A stretch of DNA of 64,000 nucleotides from Pseudanabaena sp. UWO311 (GCF_006937785.1 NZ_SJEE01000011.1:1-64000); one strand, 5' to 3'. Shown: positions 23,398 through 34,160, counted from the stretch's first letter. Numbers and translations are program-made. The notes: a model not told the origin generated them from the letters alone.

Positions 23398-24276
23398 ATG
23401 AACCCGAATTTACAGTCAGTATTGCAAATATTACAAAAGTTTTTATTGCCAGTTGGTCGTATTCTGGTGCTTGCTTACATTGGCTTGGCGATCGCTTTAT
23501 ATCTCGGACAATCAAACCTAGTCTATATGCCGAGTCAAGAGCTAATAGATACGCCTGCAACCATAGGCTTAAAATTTGATGATGTACAGCTCACAACTAA
23601 AGATAATGTCAATTTAGATTCTTGGTTTGTGCCAGCTAAAGATAACGATCAAATTGGTAAAGGTGTGATTTTGTTTTGTCATGGCAATGGTGGCAATATT
23701 GGCAATCGTGTTAGTTATTTACCAATTTTTAAAGATTTGGGGCTTGCTACTTTCCTGTTTGATTATCGAGGCTATGGCAAAAGTGAGGGTAAACCCAGCG
23801 AAGAAGGAACCTATAACGATGTCGAAACTGCGTGGCAATATCTCACTCAAGAGAAACAAATTCCACCTCAAAAAATTATTATCTACGGTGAATCATTAGG
23901 AGGTGCGATCGCCTCTTACTTAGCTCAGAAAATCTCACAACAAGATGGTAAAAATTCAGCAGGTGGTTTGATTCTTGCTTCAACATTTACCTCGATTAGC
24001 GATCGCGCTGCTGAGCTTTATCCATTTTTGCCAATTCGGTTTCTCTCTCGATTTTCCTACAACTCCATTGATCGCTTACCCAGCATCAAAATTCCTGTTT
24101 TAATTATTCATAGCTCCGATGATGAAATCATTCCCTTTCATCATGGCGATCGCAATTTTCAAGCAGCCAATCAGCCCAAAAAACTAGTTAAACTACGTGG
24201 CGATCATAACGGTGGCTTCCTAGACTCTCTCGAAACCTATCGCAAGGGGCTTAAGGAATTTATCCAAAGTATATAA
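23398..24276 (+). CDS. alpha/beta hydrolase
   Basis: VILFCHGNGGNIGNR, DYRGYGKSEG, YGESLGGAIASYLA. Confidence 0.92.
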   Translation: MNPNLQSVLQILQKFLLPVGRILVLAYIGLAIALYLGQSNLVYMPSQELIDTPATIGLKFDDVQLTTKDNVNLDSWFVPAKDNDQIGKGVILFCHGNGGNIGNRVSYLPIFKDLGLATFLFDYRGYGKSEGKPSEEGTYNDVETAWQYLTQEKQIPPQKIIIYGESLGGAIASYLAQKISQQDGKNSAGGLILASTFTSISDRAAELYPFLPIRFLSRFSYNSIDRLPSIKIPVLIIHSSDDEIIPFHHGDRNFQAANQPKKLVKLRGDHNGGFLDSLETYRKGLKEFIQSI

Positions 24277-24296
24277 TTGTGGACATCGTAAACAAA

Positions 24297-24360
24297 AATT
24301 ACGAATTACGAATTACGAATTATCAAAGAGATTTCAATTCGTAATTCGTAATTCGTAATT
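24297..24360. repeat. heptamer STRR (AATTACG) as a perfect 25-bp inverted repeat
   Basis: aattacgaattacgaattacgaatt ... aattcgtaattcgtaattcgtaatt. Confidence 0.95.
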
Positions 24361-24378
24361 ATCAATTCAGGAATATCC

Positions 24379-24780
24379 GTGCTGTTAGGTTTCGATCCAG
24401 GAAAACAAAAATGTGGTGTCGCTGTCATGGGCTTAGATCGCAAGATTCACTTTCAGGCTGTTATTCTAAGCAAAGATGCGATCGCTAAAGTTGGTGGCTT
24501 ATTAGATAGCTATCCCATTTCGCTGATGGTGATGGGTGATCAAACTGCCTCTAAGCAATGGAAAGCTGAACTACAGTCAACATTCCCAGATTTGCGAATC
24601 ATCACCGTTGACGAGCGTTATAGCAGTGAAGAGGCTCGCCTACGATTTTGGGAGATTTATCCCGCACAAGGCTTAATGAAATTAGTCCCACTTGGAATGC
24701 GATCGCCTGATCGCCCTATTGATGACATTGTTGCCATTATCCTAATTGAACGATATCTCAGTCGCCTAATTAGCTCATAA
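24379..24780 (+). CDS. ruvX: YqgF/RuvX-like RNase H-fold nuclease
   Basis: LLGFDPGKQKCGVAV, VMGDQT, TVDERYSSEEAR, IDDIVAIILIERYL; GTG start. Confidence 0.8.
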   Translation: MLLGFDPGKQKCGVAVMGLDRKIHFQAVILSKDAIAKVGGLLDSYPISLMVMGDQTASKQWKAELQSTFPDLRIITVDERYSSEEARLRFWEIYPAQGLMKLVPLGMRSPDRPIDDIVAIILIERYLSRLISS

Positions 24781-24791
24781 GTACTAAATTG

Positions 24792-24842
24792 CCCAAACCC
24801 GTAAAGTTGCGCCCCGCAGGGGCGCAACTTTACGGGTTTGGG
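24792..24842 (+). terminator. 24-bp perfect hairpin downstream of ruvX
   Basis: cccaaacccgtaaagttgcgcccc-gca-ggggcgcaactttacgggtttggg. Confidence 0.8.
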
Positions 24843-25024
24843 TTTGTAATTAATTATGCCTAGCTACTCAGACAAGAAAATATCTTGCTTCACGAGATAT
24901 TTTCTCTAAAAGTTTTGTCAAGCTTCGTAAAGTAACGTTAAGTAAGCTTGAAGCAGGGGTATATAGAAATGATATCTTTGCTCTTGATATCAAAAGCATA
25001 TACGCAATTTGGGAGAACATCTCA

Positions 25025-25468
25025 ATGTCAGAAGAAACAGCAACCTTTACTGCACCTGCCCCTAAAGGCAAAACCCCTATCTGGGGTGGTAGCACAGGTG
25101 GTTTGCTCAACTCCGCCTTCACCGAAGAAAAGTACTTAATCTCTTGGAATAGCCCAAAAGAGCAAGTATTTGAAATGCCCACAGGCGGCGCTGCAACTAT
25201 GGTCAGTGGCGACAACTTGCTTTACTTAGCTAAGAAAGAGCAAGCCCTTGCTTTGGGTACACAGTTGCGTAAATTTAAGATCACCAATTACAAAATTTGG
25301 CGCGAATTTCCTAATGGCGACCAAGTTTATCTACATCCTAGCGATGGTGTATTCCCTGAGAAGGTGAATGCTGGTCGTGTTGCCGCTAATAGCGTCAGCC
25401 GCAAGATTGGTGATAATCCTAATCCTATAAGCGTCAAGTTTACAGGTAAGGCAACTTACGATGTCTAA
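25025..25468 (+). CDS. psaD: photosystem I subunit II
   Basis: [43 protein letters not shown]...[32 protein letters not shown]. Confidence 0.98.
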   Translation: MSEETATFTAPAPKGKTPIWGGSTGGLLNSAFTEEKYLISWNSPKEQVFEMPTGGAATMVSGDNLLYLAKKEQALALGTQLRKFKITNYKIWREFPNGDQVYLHPSDGVFPEKVNAGRVAANSVSRKIGDNPNPISVKFTGKATYDV

Positions 25469-25672
25469 TTAATGGCCTTGGCTATTAATACCGCTCTCAT
25501 TTATTTTTATTTTCACAAAAGCTAATGCGATCTAGCGATCTCATTAGCTTTTGTTTGTCAAGGCGGTTTTCGATCAAGCGAACCACAATAAATTTGTGAA
25601 CGCATTGCTTTGCAACACCTTCACAAATTTATTGGTTTGCTCATGATTCCAAAGCACTGCGAGTCTCATTAA

Positions 25673-25706
25673 AATAGGTAGATGGCACTTGTGCCATCTA
25701 CCTATT
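25673..25706. repeat. 16-bp perfect hairpin, TT loop
   Basis: aataggtagatggcac-tt-gtgccatctacctatt. Confidence 0.85.
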
Positions 25707-25840
25707 TGCTTTTGTAATTAATCTCATAACTTTGTCGAATCTACCTTTAGCGGTATAGCTTATTAAGAAATATAAAGTAATATTAATTCAAATAAAGATT
25801 CTTAACGTTTAGAAATCAGAACACAAAGGAGACAACTGCA

Positions 25841-25987
25841 ATGTCCGATTCTACAGAGCCTAAATTTGGTTTTAATAACTTCGCTGAAACTTGGAACGGT
25901 CGTCTTGCAATGCTAGGATTCGTTATCGGTTTGGCAACAGAATTAATCACTGGACAAGGCATTCTTACTCAAATTGGCTTGATGTAA
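25841..25987 (+). CDS. high-light-inducible protein (single-helix CAB/ELIP/HLIP)
   Basis: below the ORF-track cutoff; MSDSTEPKFGFNNFAETWNGRLAMLGFVIGLATELITGQGILTQIGLM; RBS aaggag. Confidence 0.93.
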   Translation: MSDSTEPKFGFNNFAETWNGRLAMLGFVIGLATELITGQGILTQIGLM

Positions 25988-25995
25988 TTTCATCA

Positions 25996-26046
25996 CATAA
26001 GTAAACAAAAAGGGAGCACTTAGCGCTCCCTTTTTGTTTGCTTATG
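25996..26046. terminator. bidirectional terminator hairpin between hli and the ATP-grasp gene
   Basis: cataagtaaacaaaaagggagcac-tta-gcgctccctttttgtttgcttatg (two mismatches). Confidence 0.8.
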
Positions 26047-26878
26047 CGCATTCCAAATATCTTAAAATCTTTTGGAAAAGCCCTATGATCGGCTCTTCTC
26101 CATTATCTCGAATAAAAATATCAAAATTTGGATGCGAATTCGCCTCAATCAGCCAGTAAACACCGCGATCATCTATTGCAACATCTAGCCCTACATAAGC
26201 GATCGCTGGCATCTTCTGGAAAATTGGTTTGATAAACTCATCGATCGCTGCAATAGTTTCGTGATTACTAACTTGTTTCGCGATCGCCCCTTCCCAATGC
26301 AAAGGACTGAGATTTCCTGTAAACTCAGCCTGCGAAATATCTTTGTCATACAGAACTATTTGCTCATGATTGAGACATACGGAGCGATATTCTTTAACGA
26401 TATTAATTGGCTCCTGTACTAGAGCAACATAGTCATAGTTTTTGCTATTAACATTAAAAATCACATCTAAAGCACTCCGAATCTGTAGCAAATCAAAACA
26501 CTTAAAGACATTATTCCCCCCCGATCCCCGATTCCGCTTTACAATGATTGGCAACTCAAAGTTGCTTTCAATCTCTGCAATAATTTCCTCGATAGTCGAG
26601 AATTGTAAGTACTCTTTGTATTTCTGATCACAATAGGGTGAGATAAAAGACAACGTGCGAGGCATCTTCACGATATCTTGAAATACCTGATAAAAATATT
26701 GCTTATCCTTAAAGATTTCCGCTATAGATTGCGGCGTGAGAGGGGTTGAATAGTTGGTAAAGTAATATTCGCGATCGCTGAGTTTAATCTTAACTAGATT
26801 CTGATTCGGATGCAAAATCTCATATTCAATGGATAGCTTTTTACAAGCTTCCAATAACATTTTGATGTTTGTGAGCAT
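26042..26878 (-). CDS. ATP-grasp (RimK-like) protein
   Basis: LPIIVKRNRGSGGNNVFKC, ALVQEPI, AYVGLDVAIDDRGVYWLIEANSHPNFD. Confidence 0.8.
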   Translation of the reverse strand: MLTNIKMLLEACKKLSIEYEILHPNQNLVKIKLSDREYYFTNYSTPLTPQSIAEIFKDKQYFYQVFQDIVKMPRTLSFISPYCDQKYKEYLQFSTIEEIIAEIESNFELPIIVKRNRGSGGNNVFKCFDLLQIRSALDVIFNVNSKNYDYVALVQEPINIVKEYRSVCLNHEQIVLYDKDISQAEFTGNLSPLHWEGAIAKQVSNHETIAAIDEFIKPIFQKMPAIAYVGLDVAIDDRGVYWLIEANSHPNFDIFIRDNGEEPIIGLFQKILRYLECA

Positions 26879-26936
26879 ATTTACTTGATTCTATTTCAAA
26901 AAATAGAGGAGGCTCAAAGTGCCTCCTCTCCAACTT

Positions 26937-29573
26937 TTAAGCTAGCGTATTTCTGAGCTGAGCTTCAGCAGCTTCTAGAGCTTCGGGCAACTTACTGGCA
27001 TCTTTACCACCTGCTTGAGCGAGGTTGGGGCGACCGCCGCCGCCGCCACCGCAAATTTTAGCGATCGCACCAATAAATTTACCAGCTTGTAAACCCTTAG
27101 CAATTACTTCCTTACTGAAAGAAGCAACCAGCGTAACTTTGCCATCATCAGTAAAAGAACCTAGTACTACTGCACTATGTCCAAGTTTTGCAGAGAGCTT
27201 TTCGGCAGCCGCTTTGAGAGCTTCTGCTTCGATGTCAGGAAGTTGAGCAACCAGAATTTTAAATTCGCCGACGGGTTCAGCTTCATGAATGAGAGTATCA
27301 GCCTTGACTAGAGCTAATTCCTGTTTGAGATGTTCGACTTCCTTCTGAGCAGTTTTTAGCTCATGTTGCAAACCTGTAATCCGATCGCTAATTTCTTCAG
27401 GCTTGATTTTAAAGCGATCGCTTAAATCCTTAGCAATATTGTCGCGCAGAGTTAGATATTCCAAAACTGCCTGACCTGCGATCGCCTCAATTCGACGTAC
27501 ACCAGAGGCAACACCTGCTTCAGAAATGATTTTGAATAGTCCAATTTCGCTCGTGTTTTTTACATGCGTTCCTCCGCAAAGTTCCATTGATACATTAGGA
27601 ATATCCATAACGCGGACTTCTGCACCATATTTTTCACCAAACATCGCGATCGCACCTTTGGCTTTTGCTTCGGCGATCGGCAATACTTCGATTACTGATT
27701 CATGGGCTTCGGAGATCCAGTTATTGATCTGCAATTCGATTTGCTGAAGCTCTTCAGTAGTGACCGCTCGATTGAGATTAAAGTCAAAACGCAGGCGATC
27801 GCTATCAACTAAGGAACCTGCTTGAGAAACATTAGGATCAACGATTTTCTTTAGGGCTGCTTGTAACAGGTGTGTGGCAGTGTGGTGCGCCTGAATGCGC
27901 CGACGTTCAGATACTGCAACTTGAGCATTGACGTTATCACCAACAGCAATTTCGCCACGTTCTACTTGTCCAATGTGAATGAATAGATCGGCTTGCTTCT
28001 GGACATCATTAACCTTAGCGATCGCTTCACCAATAGCGAGATAACCCGTATCACCAACCTGTCCACCTGATTCGGCATAGAAAGGAGTGCGATCTAAAAC
28101 AATTTGAACTTTGCTACCAGCGATCGCTGTTTTTACCAATTCACCATTAACGAGAATTGCTTTAATTGTGGTGGTGCTACTGAGTTCCGTATAGCCAAGA
28201 AATTCAGTAGCACCAATTTCTTTAGCAATATTCACCCAGCTATCTTTCGCCATTAGATCAATATCTTCATGGGCAGCTTGCGATCGCTCCTGTTGCTTCT
28301 TCATTTCCGACTCGAAGCCGACCGCATCAACAGTAAAGCCTTCTTCTTCGGCGATTTCTTGGGTTAATTCAAGTGGAAATCCGTAAGTATCATAGAGAGT
28401 GAAAGCATCTACGCCCGAAATCGTCTTGCCAGATTGCACTTCAGCTTTTGTAAGAATCTCTTCAAGCAGCTTTTCTCCACGTTCTAGGGTTTGTAAAAAG
28501 CGAACTTCTTCGATTTTGATCTCATCTTTGATTATTTGCTCTCTTTCGCGAGTATTGGCATAAACGGATTCTGAAAGTGCGATCGCCACTTCGGCAACTT
28601 CAGACGCAAATGTGCCTGAGATACCTATCAACCGCCCATGACGAACTACGCGACGCAAGAGACGACGCATAATGTAACCTCTTCCTACATTCGATGCATT
28701 GATGCCATCGGCAATCATATGGACAACGGAGCGAACATGATCGCCAATCACCTTTAGCGAAGTTTTTACTTTTTCATCGCTCTGATGATAATCAATTCCT
28801 GCAATATCCGCAGCTTTTTTGATGATTGGGAAGATTAAATCTGTCTCGTAGTTATTGGGAACAGCCTGCAAAACCTGTGCCATGCGCTCTAAGCCCAAGC
28901 CTGTATCAATATTTTGCTTCTTTAGTTTTGTAAGATTGCCAGCCGCGTCACGATTTAACTCCATGAACACGAGGTTATAAATCTCTAAAAAGCGTGAATC
29001 ATCTTCCAAATCAATCGCATCGTCACCCAATTCAGGATGAAAATCATAATAGATTTCTGAACAAGGCCCACAAGGCCCAGTCGCACCCGAAGCCCAGAAG
29101 TTATCATCGCCCATTCGTTGAATTCGATGAGCAGGAATGCCGATCGCATCGCGCCAAATCGCAAAGGCATCTTCATCGGTGTGATAGACGCTGACAACTA
29201 GGCGATCGGGTGGTAGTTGAAATACTTTAGTGACTAATTCCCATCCCCAAGCGATCGCTTCTTTTTTGAAATAGTCGCCAAAACTGAAATTCCCTAACAT
29301 TTCAAAAAATGTGTGGTGACGCGCCGTTCTACCGACATTCTCGATGTCATTGGTACGAATACATTTTTGAGAGGTGGTAGCGCGAGGAACCTCAGGCTCT
29401 TGTTGGCCTAAAAAAATCGGCTTAAATGGTAGCATTCCCGCGATCGTTAGTAGCACTGTAGGATCAGCAGGTACGAGTGATGCGCTAGGCATTACCTTGT
29501 GACCGCGCTCCTCAAAGAAATTGAGAAACTTCGCGCGGATTTCAGCACCAGTAAGAGAGGGAAGGCTAGCCAT
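26937..29573 (-). CDS. alaS: alanyl-tRNA synthetase
   Basis: [78 protein letters not shown]; start placed at MASLPSL. Confidence 0.97.
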   Translation of the reverse strand: MASLPSLTGAEIRAKFLNFFEERGHKVMPSASLVPADPTVLLTIAGMLPFKPIFLGQQEPEVPRATTSQKCIRTNDIENVGRTARHHTFFEMLGNFSFGDYFKKEAIAWGWELVTKVFQLPPDRLVVSVYHTDEDAFAIWRDAIGIPAHRIQRMGDDNFWASGATGPCGPCSEIYYDFHPELGDDAIDLEDDSRFLEIYNLVFMELNRDAAGNLTKLKKQNIDTGLGLERMAQVLQAVPNNYETDLIFPIIKKAADIAGIDYHQSDEKVKTSLKVIGDHVRSVVHMIADGINASNVGRGYIMRRLLRRVVRHGRLIGISGTFASEVAEVAIALSESVYANTREREQIIKDEIKIEEVRFLQTLERGEKLLEEILTKAEVQSGKTISGVDAFTLYDTYGFPLELTQEIAEEEGFTVDAVGFESEMKKQQERSQAAHEDIDLMAKDSWVNIAKEIGATEFLGYTELSSTTTIKAILVNGELVKTAIAGSKVQIVLDRTPFYAESGGQVGDTGYLAIGEAIAKVNDVQKQADLFIHIGQVERGEIAVGDNVNAQVAVSERRRIQAHHTATHLLQAALKKIVDPNVSQAGSLVDSDRLRFDFNLNRAVTTEELQQIELQINNWISEAHESVIEVLPIAEAKAKGAIAMFGEKYGAEVRVMDIPNVSMELCGGTHVKNTSEIGLFKIISEAGVASGVRRIEAIAGQAVLEYLTLRDNIAKDLSDRFKIKPEEISDRITGLQHELKTAQKEVEHLKQELALVKADTLIHEAEPVGEFKILVAQLPDIEAEALKAAAEKLSAKLGHSAVVLGSFTDDGKVTLVASFSKEVIAKGLQAGKFIGAIAKICGGGGGGRPNLAQAGGKDASKLPEALEAAEAQLRNTLA

Positions 29574-29784
29574 AAAAGTTTGAATTAATGCAGACAGTAA
29601 TATAGATTCAGGAAAACTCAACAAGTTTGCAACATGAAATGAATATATTGGGCAAACCTAATATAAATTCTTACAAATTTTAACAATTTTCTACTTGTAT
29701 TATAGCGATTAGGGCATCCTTGCCCAAAATTTTGGCGATAATACCAATCCTCTAAATGGTGTTGCCATTTAGTTGAAATTAAAC

Positions 29785-29859
29785 GTAGGATGGGTTAGCG
29801 ATAGCGTAACCCATCATTGCTGACTACTTGATGCGTTACGTTGCACTAACGCATCCTAC
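29785..29859. repeat. interspersed palindromic REP-like unit
   Basis: gtaggatgggttagcgatagcgtaacccatc...gatgcgttacgttgcactaacgcatcctac, with inverted termini. Confidence 0.8.
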
Positions 29860-29999
29860 ATTTAGTTATAACAATTCACAGAAGTGTGACAACACTTCTG
29901 TGAATTAAAAACCAAACCCTGCAAGGGTTTTCAAAGCACAAAATGGCTACGCCATTTTGTGCTTTGATATGATGCCTTCCTACTGATTAGCGTGAAAAG

Positions 30000-30845
30000 C
30001 TAGAAATCTCCGTAGTCAACTTGTAGGCAAGTTAAACCCAGATCTCGCCAAACTTTGACAACCTGATCGCGATCGTCTAATACAAACGACACATTGTATT
30101 TATCAAGAATAAATTCATCATAAATCTCTCTCTTAACAATGCTGTCTTTTCTCATGTCACCAGACTTTCGCATATGCAGAGCATCAAAACATATACCATG
30201 CTTCTCTAGCCATGCTAATGTCTGAGGTTTGGACTTATCCTCTCTCCCCGAAACAAATACGATCGCCTTTCCTGATGTCTGCAAAATTGATCGCACGGGT
30301 TCATTAACCAAATCCTTCTCACAGCTAGCGCCATCATAGGGACTGCGATCGCCAATCAGAGCAAGCGTTCCATCCAGATCACAGATGATCGCATCAGGGA
30401 GGTCTGGATTATGAGCAGGTTTTGGGTTTCTAGGCGGTGCGATAAATTGGTTATACATATCGCGAATCACCTTCTCCCCAACCGAATTAAAACGCTTCAA
30501 ATCCCGCTCAATGCAAGTCTCTAGAGACACATGCCGAAAGTCCACTATCTCTAGTACCGCCAAGCCCTTGATTAGTTCTCTAATTCTTGCCTCGTGTTTG
30601 GGTGCAAGGTGAGTATTATCAACAATTACGTGCTTTCCTTCTTCTAAAGCCGCTTTAATAATCTGATCTTGTATATTTAAAACAAATTTCTCATTACCTT
30701 TGGAGAAATAAGAATTATCTAGCATGGCTCGAAGTTCGTCTTTATTAACCCGTTTAATTCCATTGGGTGATTTATCCACTTTTGCCTTCGCCCATGTGGA
30801 TTTGCCAGAAGCGGGCAAACCAATCGTGAAATAAACTGTCAGCAT
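30000..30845 (-). CDS. T4 PseT-like polynucleotide kinase / HAD phosphatase fusion
   Basis: GLPASGKSTWAK P-loop kinase domain plus HAD motifs CDLDGTLALIGDRSPYD, VFVSGREDK, FVLDDRDQVVKVWRDLGLTCLQVDYGDF. Confidence 0.9.
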   Translation of the reverse strand: MLTVYFTIGLPASGKSTWAKAKVDKSPNGIKRVNKDELRAMLDNSYFSKGNEKFVLNIQDQIIKAALEEGKHVIVDNTHLAPKHEARIRELIKGLAVLEIVDFRHVSLETCIERDLKRFNSVGEKVIRDMYNQFIAPPRNPKPAHNPDLPDAIICDLDGTLALIGDRSPYDGASCEKDLVNEPVRSILQTSGKAIVFVSGREDKSKPQTLAWLEKHGICFDALHMRKSGDMRKDSIVKREIYDEFILDKYNVSFVLDDRDQVVKVWRDLGLTCLQVDYGDF

Positions 30846-31421
30846 TTATTCAAAAATCTCGGTGAGCTTACAGATAAAATCTGGTAATAGAGGCGAAGTT
30901 ATATCATCATTCTCAAACAAAGTTGCCACTAAAACAAGCGCCGCATTCTCTCTTCGGTAGACTTGGATAGACATCTTTCTCCAATCTACAATCCAATATT
31001 CAAGTACACCCTGAATTGAATAAAGCTTTAACTTCAACTCGCGATCGCGTCTTTCTTGATCCACCCCTTCCGAAAGAACTTCTACCACCAAATCAGGCGC
31101 AGCCGTGAAATGACCCTGATTATCAAGGATATTGGCTAAGCGTCCTTGACTAACCCACACCAAATCAGGAATGACATTATCACTATCGGCAAAAATGACA
31201 CGTGGAGTTATCACTACTTGACCAAGTCGAGAGTAACGAGACCAAACAGTAAGTTCCGTAGTTAAATTACGTATTACATTTTGATGTTTGTAATGCGGCG
31301 CTCTAGTCACTAATAATTCTCCATCAATGATTTCATAGCGAGTATTATCATCTGGGAAAAGCTCTAAATCAGAAGCTGTCCAGCGTACTTTGGCGATGTT
31401 AGCCTCTGTCGTTACTGCCAT
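30846..31421 (-). CDS. Uma2 family (DUF820) putative endonuclease
   Basis: YEIIDGELLVTRAPHYKHQ, VIPDLVWVS, APDLVVEVLSEG; start placed at MAVTTEA, alternative start 31463. Confidence 0.88.
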   Translation of the reverse strand: MAVTTEANIAKVRWTASDLELFPDDNTRYEIIDGELLVTRAPHYKHQNVIRNLTTELTVWSRYSRLGQVVITPRVIFADSDNVIPDLVWVSQGRLANILDNQGHFTAAPDLVVEVLSEGVDQERRDRELKLKLYSIQGVLEYWIVDWRKMSIQVYRRENAALVLVATLFENDDITSPLLPDFICKLTEIFE

Positions 31422-32172
31422 GATTCTCTTCCTCTTGGTTATAAAGTTTTGGAGATTCTTCAACTACCACTTCTTGAGATTCTAGGGAGTTAGAAAAACC
31501 TAAAGACAACTCTAACTGATCGCCTGCTTGCTCATCTAATTCTTCTAATTTTTTATTGATAGAATTTTCTAATGATGCATCAGACGAAACTAAATCAGAA
31601 TTATTGGAAACATCTGTAATTACAGTGGGAGCTGTATCAGTTTCTACTACGTTGCGATCGTTGATCCCCTCATTTTGATTCTTATTAGCAGCTGTTCTTA
31701 TTTTGCTGGTTACTTCGATAGTCCGCTCCGCAATTACAGCAATACGCTCTGGAGAAATATCTTCAGTTGAAGCTTTGATGTTTTCTTTGGATAGGATCGC
31801 ATCAAGAGCATCTTCTGCCGACTGATCCATTTCTAAGATATTAGAGTTATTTGCTGAATCTACTTCTTCAGCGGGCTCATCAAAAAGACTTACTAGATCA
31901 GGTAACTCTTCGCGCACCATCCGAATTGGCAAGTTGGCAATCAGTGCCGTCATCCGTTTGTCAGACTCTAAACGAATATCCAATGAACCTTCATCAAGTT
32001 CTACATACTTAGAAACTACACGCATAATCTCATGGCGCATATTTTCAAATACCTGTGGCTCGATCGCAGCTCGATCATGGGCAAGGATAAATTTCAAACG
32101 CTGCTTGACTTTTGCCCCACTAGGGACATTACTTCTTTGAAATAGGCGATCTAGCAGTGTTGAAATCATCAC
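31399..32172 (-). CDS. minE: MinE cell division topological specificity factor with a long acidic C-terminal extension
   Basis: AKVKQRLKFILAHDRAAIEPQVFENMRHEIMRVVSKYVELDEGSLDIRLESDKRMTALIANLPI; immediately after minD. Confidence 0.9.
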   Translation of the reverse strand: MMISTLLDRLFQRSNVPSGAKVKQRLKFILAHDRAAIEPQVFENMRHEIMRVVSKYVELDEGSLDIRLESDKRMTALIANLPIRMVREELPDLVSLFDEPAEEVDSANNSNILEMDQSAEDALDAILSKENIKASTEDISPERIAVIAERTIEVTSKIRTAANKNQNEGINDRNVVETDTAPTVITDVSNNSDLVSSDASLENSINKKLEELDEQAGDQLELSLGFSNSLESQEVVVEESPKLYNQEEENHGSNDRG

Positions 32173-32177
32173 AAACC

Positions 32178-32981
32178 TCAGGAGTTCCCACTAATCCAAC
32201 TTGACAGACGGGCAAAAAATCCTTTAGGAGGAGCTTCGAGTTTTAAAAACTCAATATTTTTTCCTTCAAGTCGTTTTGCTACGTTTTCATAGGCAGTGCC
32301 TGCCAACGATGGCTTATCTGACAACACCAATGGTTCCCCTTTATTTGTAGAAACGATCACCTGTTCATCATCAGGAATTACACCAATCAATTTAACTGAC
32401 AAAATATCCAGCACATCCTCGACGCTCATCATGTCGTTGTTTTGTACCATCGCAGGACGAATACGATTCAGAATTAATTTAATATCCGTAATTCGATTGG
32501 CTTCGAGTAACCCAACTACGCGATCTGCATCTCGCACAGCCGAAATTTCAGGAGTCGTTACTACGATCGCTTCTTTTGCCCCAGCGATCGCATTTTGAAA
32601 TCCTGACTCAATGCCTGCGGGGCAGTCAATCAAAACGTAATCAAAATATCTGCCTAAAACCTCTACTAGAGCCTTCATATGGGCTGCTGTAATAGCCGTT
32701 TTGTTGCGCGTTTGCGGAGCTGCCAATAAAGATAAGTTTGGTTGGCGCTTATCTTTGACTAGGGCTTGGTCGAGTTTACATTCTCGCGCAATAACTTCTA
32801 GAGCCGTATATACGATGCGATTTTCTAGTCCCAATAAAAGATCGAGATTGCGTAAGCCAAAGTCAGCATCCACCAAGACTACTTTGCGTCCTAGTTTGGC
32901 GAGCGCCATGCCGAGATTTGCTGAAGATGTGGTCTTGCCGACACCACCTTTACCAGAGGTAACAACGATAATGCGACTCAT
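32178..32981 (-). CDS. minD: septum site-determining ATPase MinD
   Basis: VVTSGKGGVGKTTSSANLGMALA, DADFGLRNLDLLLGLENR. Confidence 0.97.
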   Translation of the reverse strand: MSRIIVVTSGKGGVGKTTSSANLGMALAKLGRKVVLVDADFGLRNLDLLLGLENRIVYTALEVIARECKLDQALVKDKRQPNLSLLAAPQTRNKTAITAAHMKALVEVLGRYFDYVLIDCPAGIESGFQNAIAGAKEAIVVTTPEISAVRDADRVVGLLEANRITDIKLILNRIRPAMVQNNDMMSVEDVLDILSVKLIGVIPDDEQVIVSTNKGEPLVLSDKPSLAGTAYENVAKRLEGKNIEFLKLEAPPKGFFARLSSWISGNS

Positions 32982-32983
32982 GT

Positions 32984-34072
32984 TTACGAATTACTGATTA
33001 ACGAGGGATAGTTGAGCGAATAATGATTAAATGCTGAAAAATCAACAACTTGGACAATTTTAATGGCAGGCGTGCCTTGTGTACTTACAAATGCGACTTC
33101 TGGACAGAAAGATGTACTCGGACTCTCAACACGGGCAATAAAACTAGCAATCCTAATTTGGGTTGCATCTAGGTGCAAAGCCATGACTACCGCTTGGGCG
33201 TTGCCTTTCACACCTGCATGAGCCATGCCTTTTAGCTTGCCACACACAATAATATCGCCTTCAGAGATAAGCTCTGCACCAGCATTAACATCACCGAAGA
33301 TAATAATACTGCCAGAATGACGAATTTCTGTGCCAGATCTTACCGTCATCTTAATGTATAGAGGATCATCCGTCGGTGCATTAGGAATTGGATTAAACCC
33401 TAACAGCTCGCGAAAGACAGTACCTTGCTCTACACAGAAGCCCATGCTAGCAGCATTAACCGCAGTTTGGCGACGATTGGTGACAATACAATGTAGCAAA
33501 AGCTGATAATTTTGCAGTGACTCAGATAACTCTTGGAGTTGGCGCGTATCCAACAGGCGATCTCCTGCTTGCAAATGCACCTGTGTGCGCGGCTTCCAAT
33601 CATGACCACTCGCTGCCATGCGCTGCTCTAACTGAGAAAGTATTTCTTCCCAGTTTAAAGTTAGAAGCGAAGTCTCAGAATTATTTGACTGACTACTATC
33701 TAAGTCAAATGATTTAAATTCGCCATCATCGTTTGATTTACTAAATGGCAACTTGACTTTTTTATCAGTTGGTAAAAGCAAATTCAGTTTCCCTTCAAGC
33801 GTTTTAAAACGAACCTGCGAGATCTCTGGATCGGGTACTGGATCGGGCTGAGATCTCGCAGGTTTGCTGATAGGAATAGGCTTAAGTTCACCACCTTCGA
33901 CATCTGCGACAGTTAGAGGTGCAGGCACATTACCGACATACTCGTCATTTTGAGTTACGACAATGACTTCAGGCATCTCCGCAGATGACAAATCCCCAGC
34001 GACCGACTGTAATTTTGTAGGATGCGGAGGATTAGATTTCACGGCAATATTACGCTGGTTGGCATTCATGAA
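32984..34072 (-). CDS. minC: septum site-determining protein MinC
   Basis: C-terminal RSGTEIRHSGSIIIFGDVNAGAELISEGDIIVCGKLKGMAHAGVKGN; start placed at MNANQRN, ORF start 34114. Confidence 0.93.
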   Translation of the reverse strand, partial: FMNANQRNIAVKSNPPHPTKLQSVAGDLSSAEMPEVIVVTQNDEYVGNVPAPLTVADVEGGELKPIPISKPARSQPDPVPDPEISQVRFKTLEGKLNLLLPTDKKVKLPFSKSNDDGEFKSFDLDSSQSNNSETSLLTLNWEEILSQLEQRMAASGHDWKPRTQVHLQAGDRLLDTRQLQELSESLQNYQLLLHCIVTNRRQTAVNAASMGFCVEQGTVFRELLGFNPIPNAPTDDPLYIKMTVRSGTEIRHSGSIIIFGDVNAGAELISEGDIIVCGKLKGMAHAGVKGNAQAVVMALHLDATQIRIASFIARVESPSTSFCPEVAFVSTQGTPAIKIVQVVDFSAFNHYSLNYPSLISNS

Positions 34073-34160
34073 GCTTGTTTTAAATTTAGCGCTATGCAAA
34101 TTACCTACATCCATATAAAGGTAGACCCTGCGCTTTGCGTAGGGTCTACCTTTATATGGC

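Noticed and set aside
24297-24360. Possible CRISPR-like repeat
   Set aside because: Contiguous heptamers with one inverted copy and no unique spacers; STRR rather than CRISPR.
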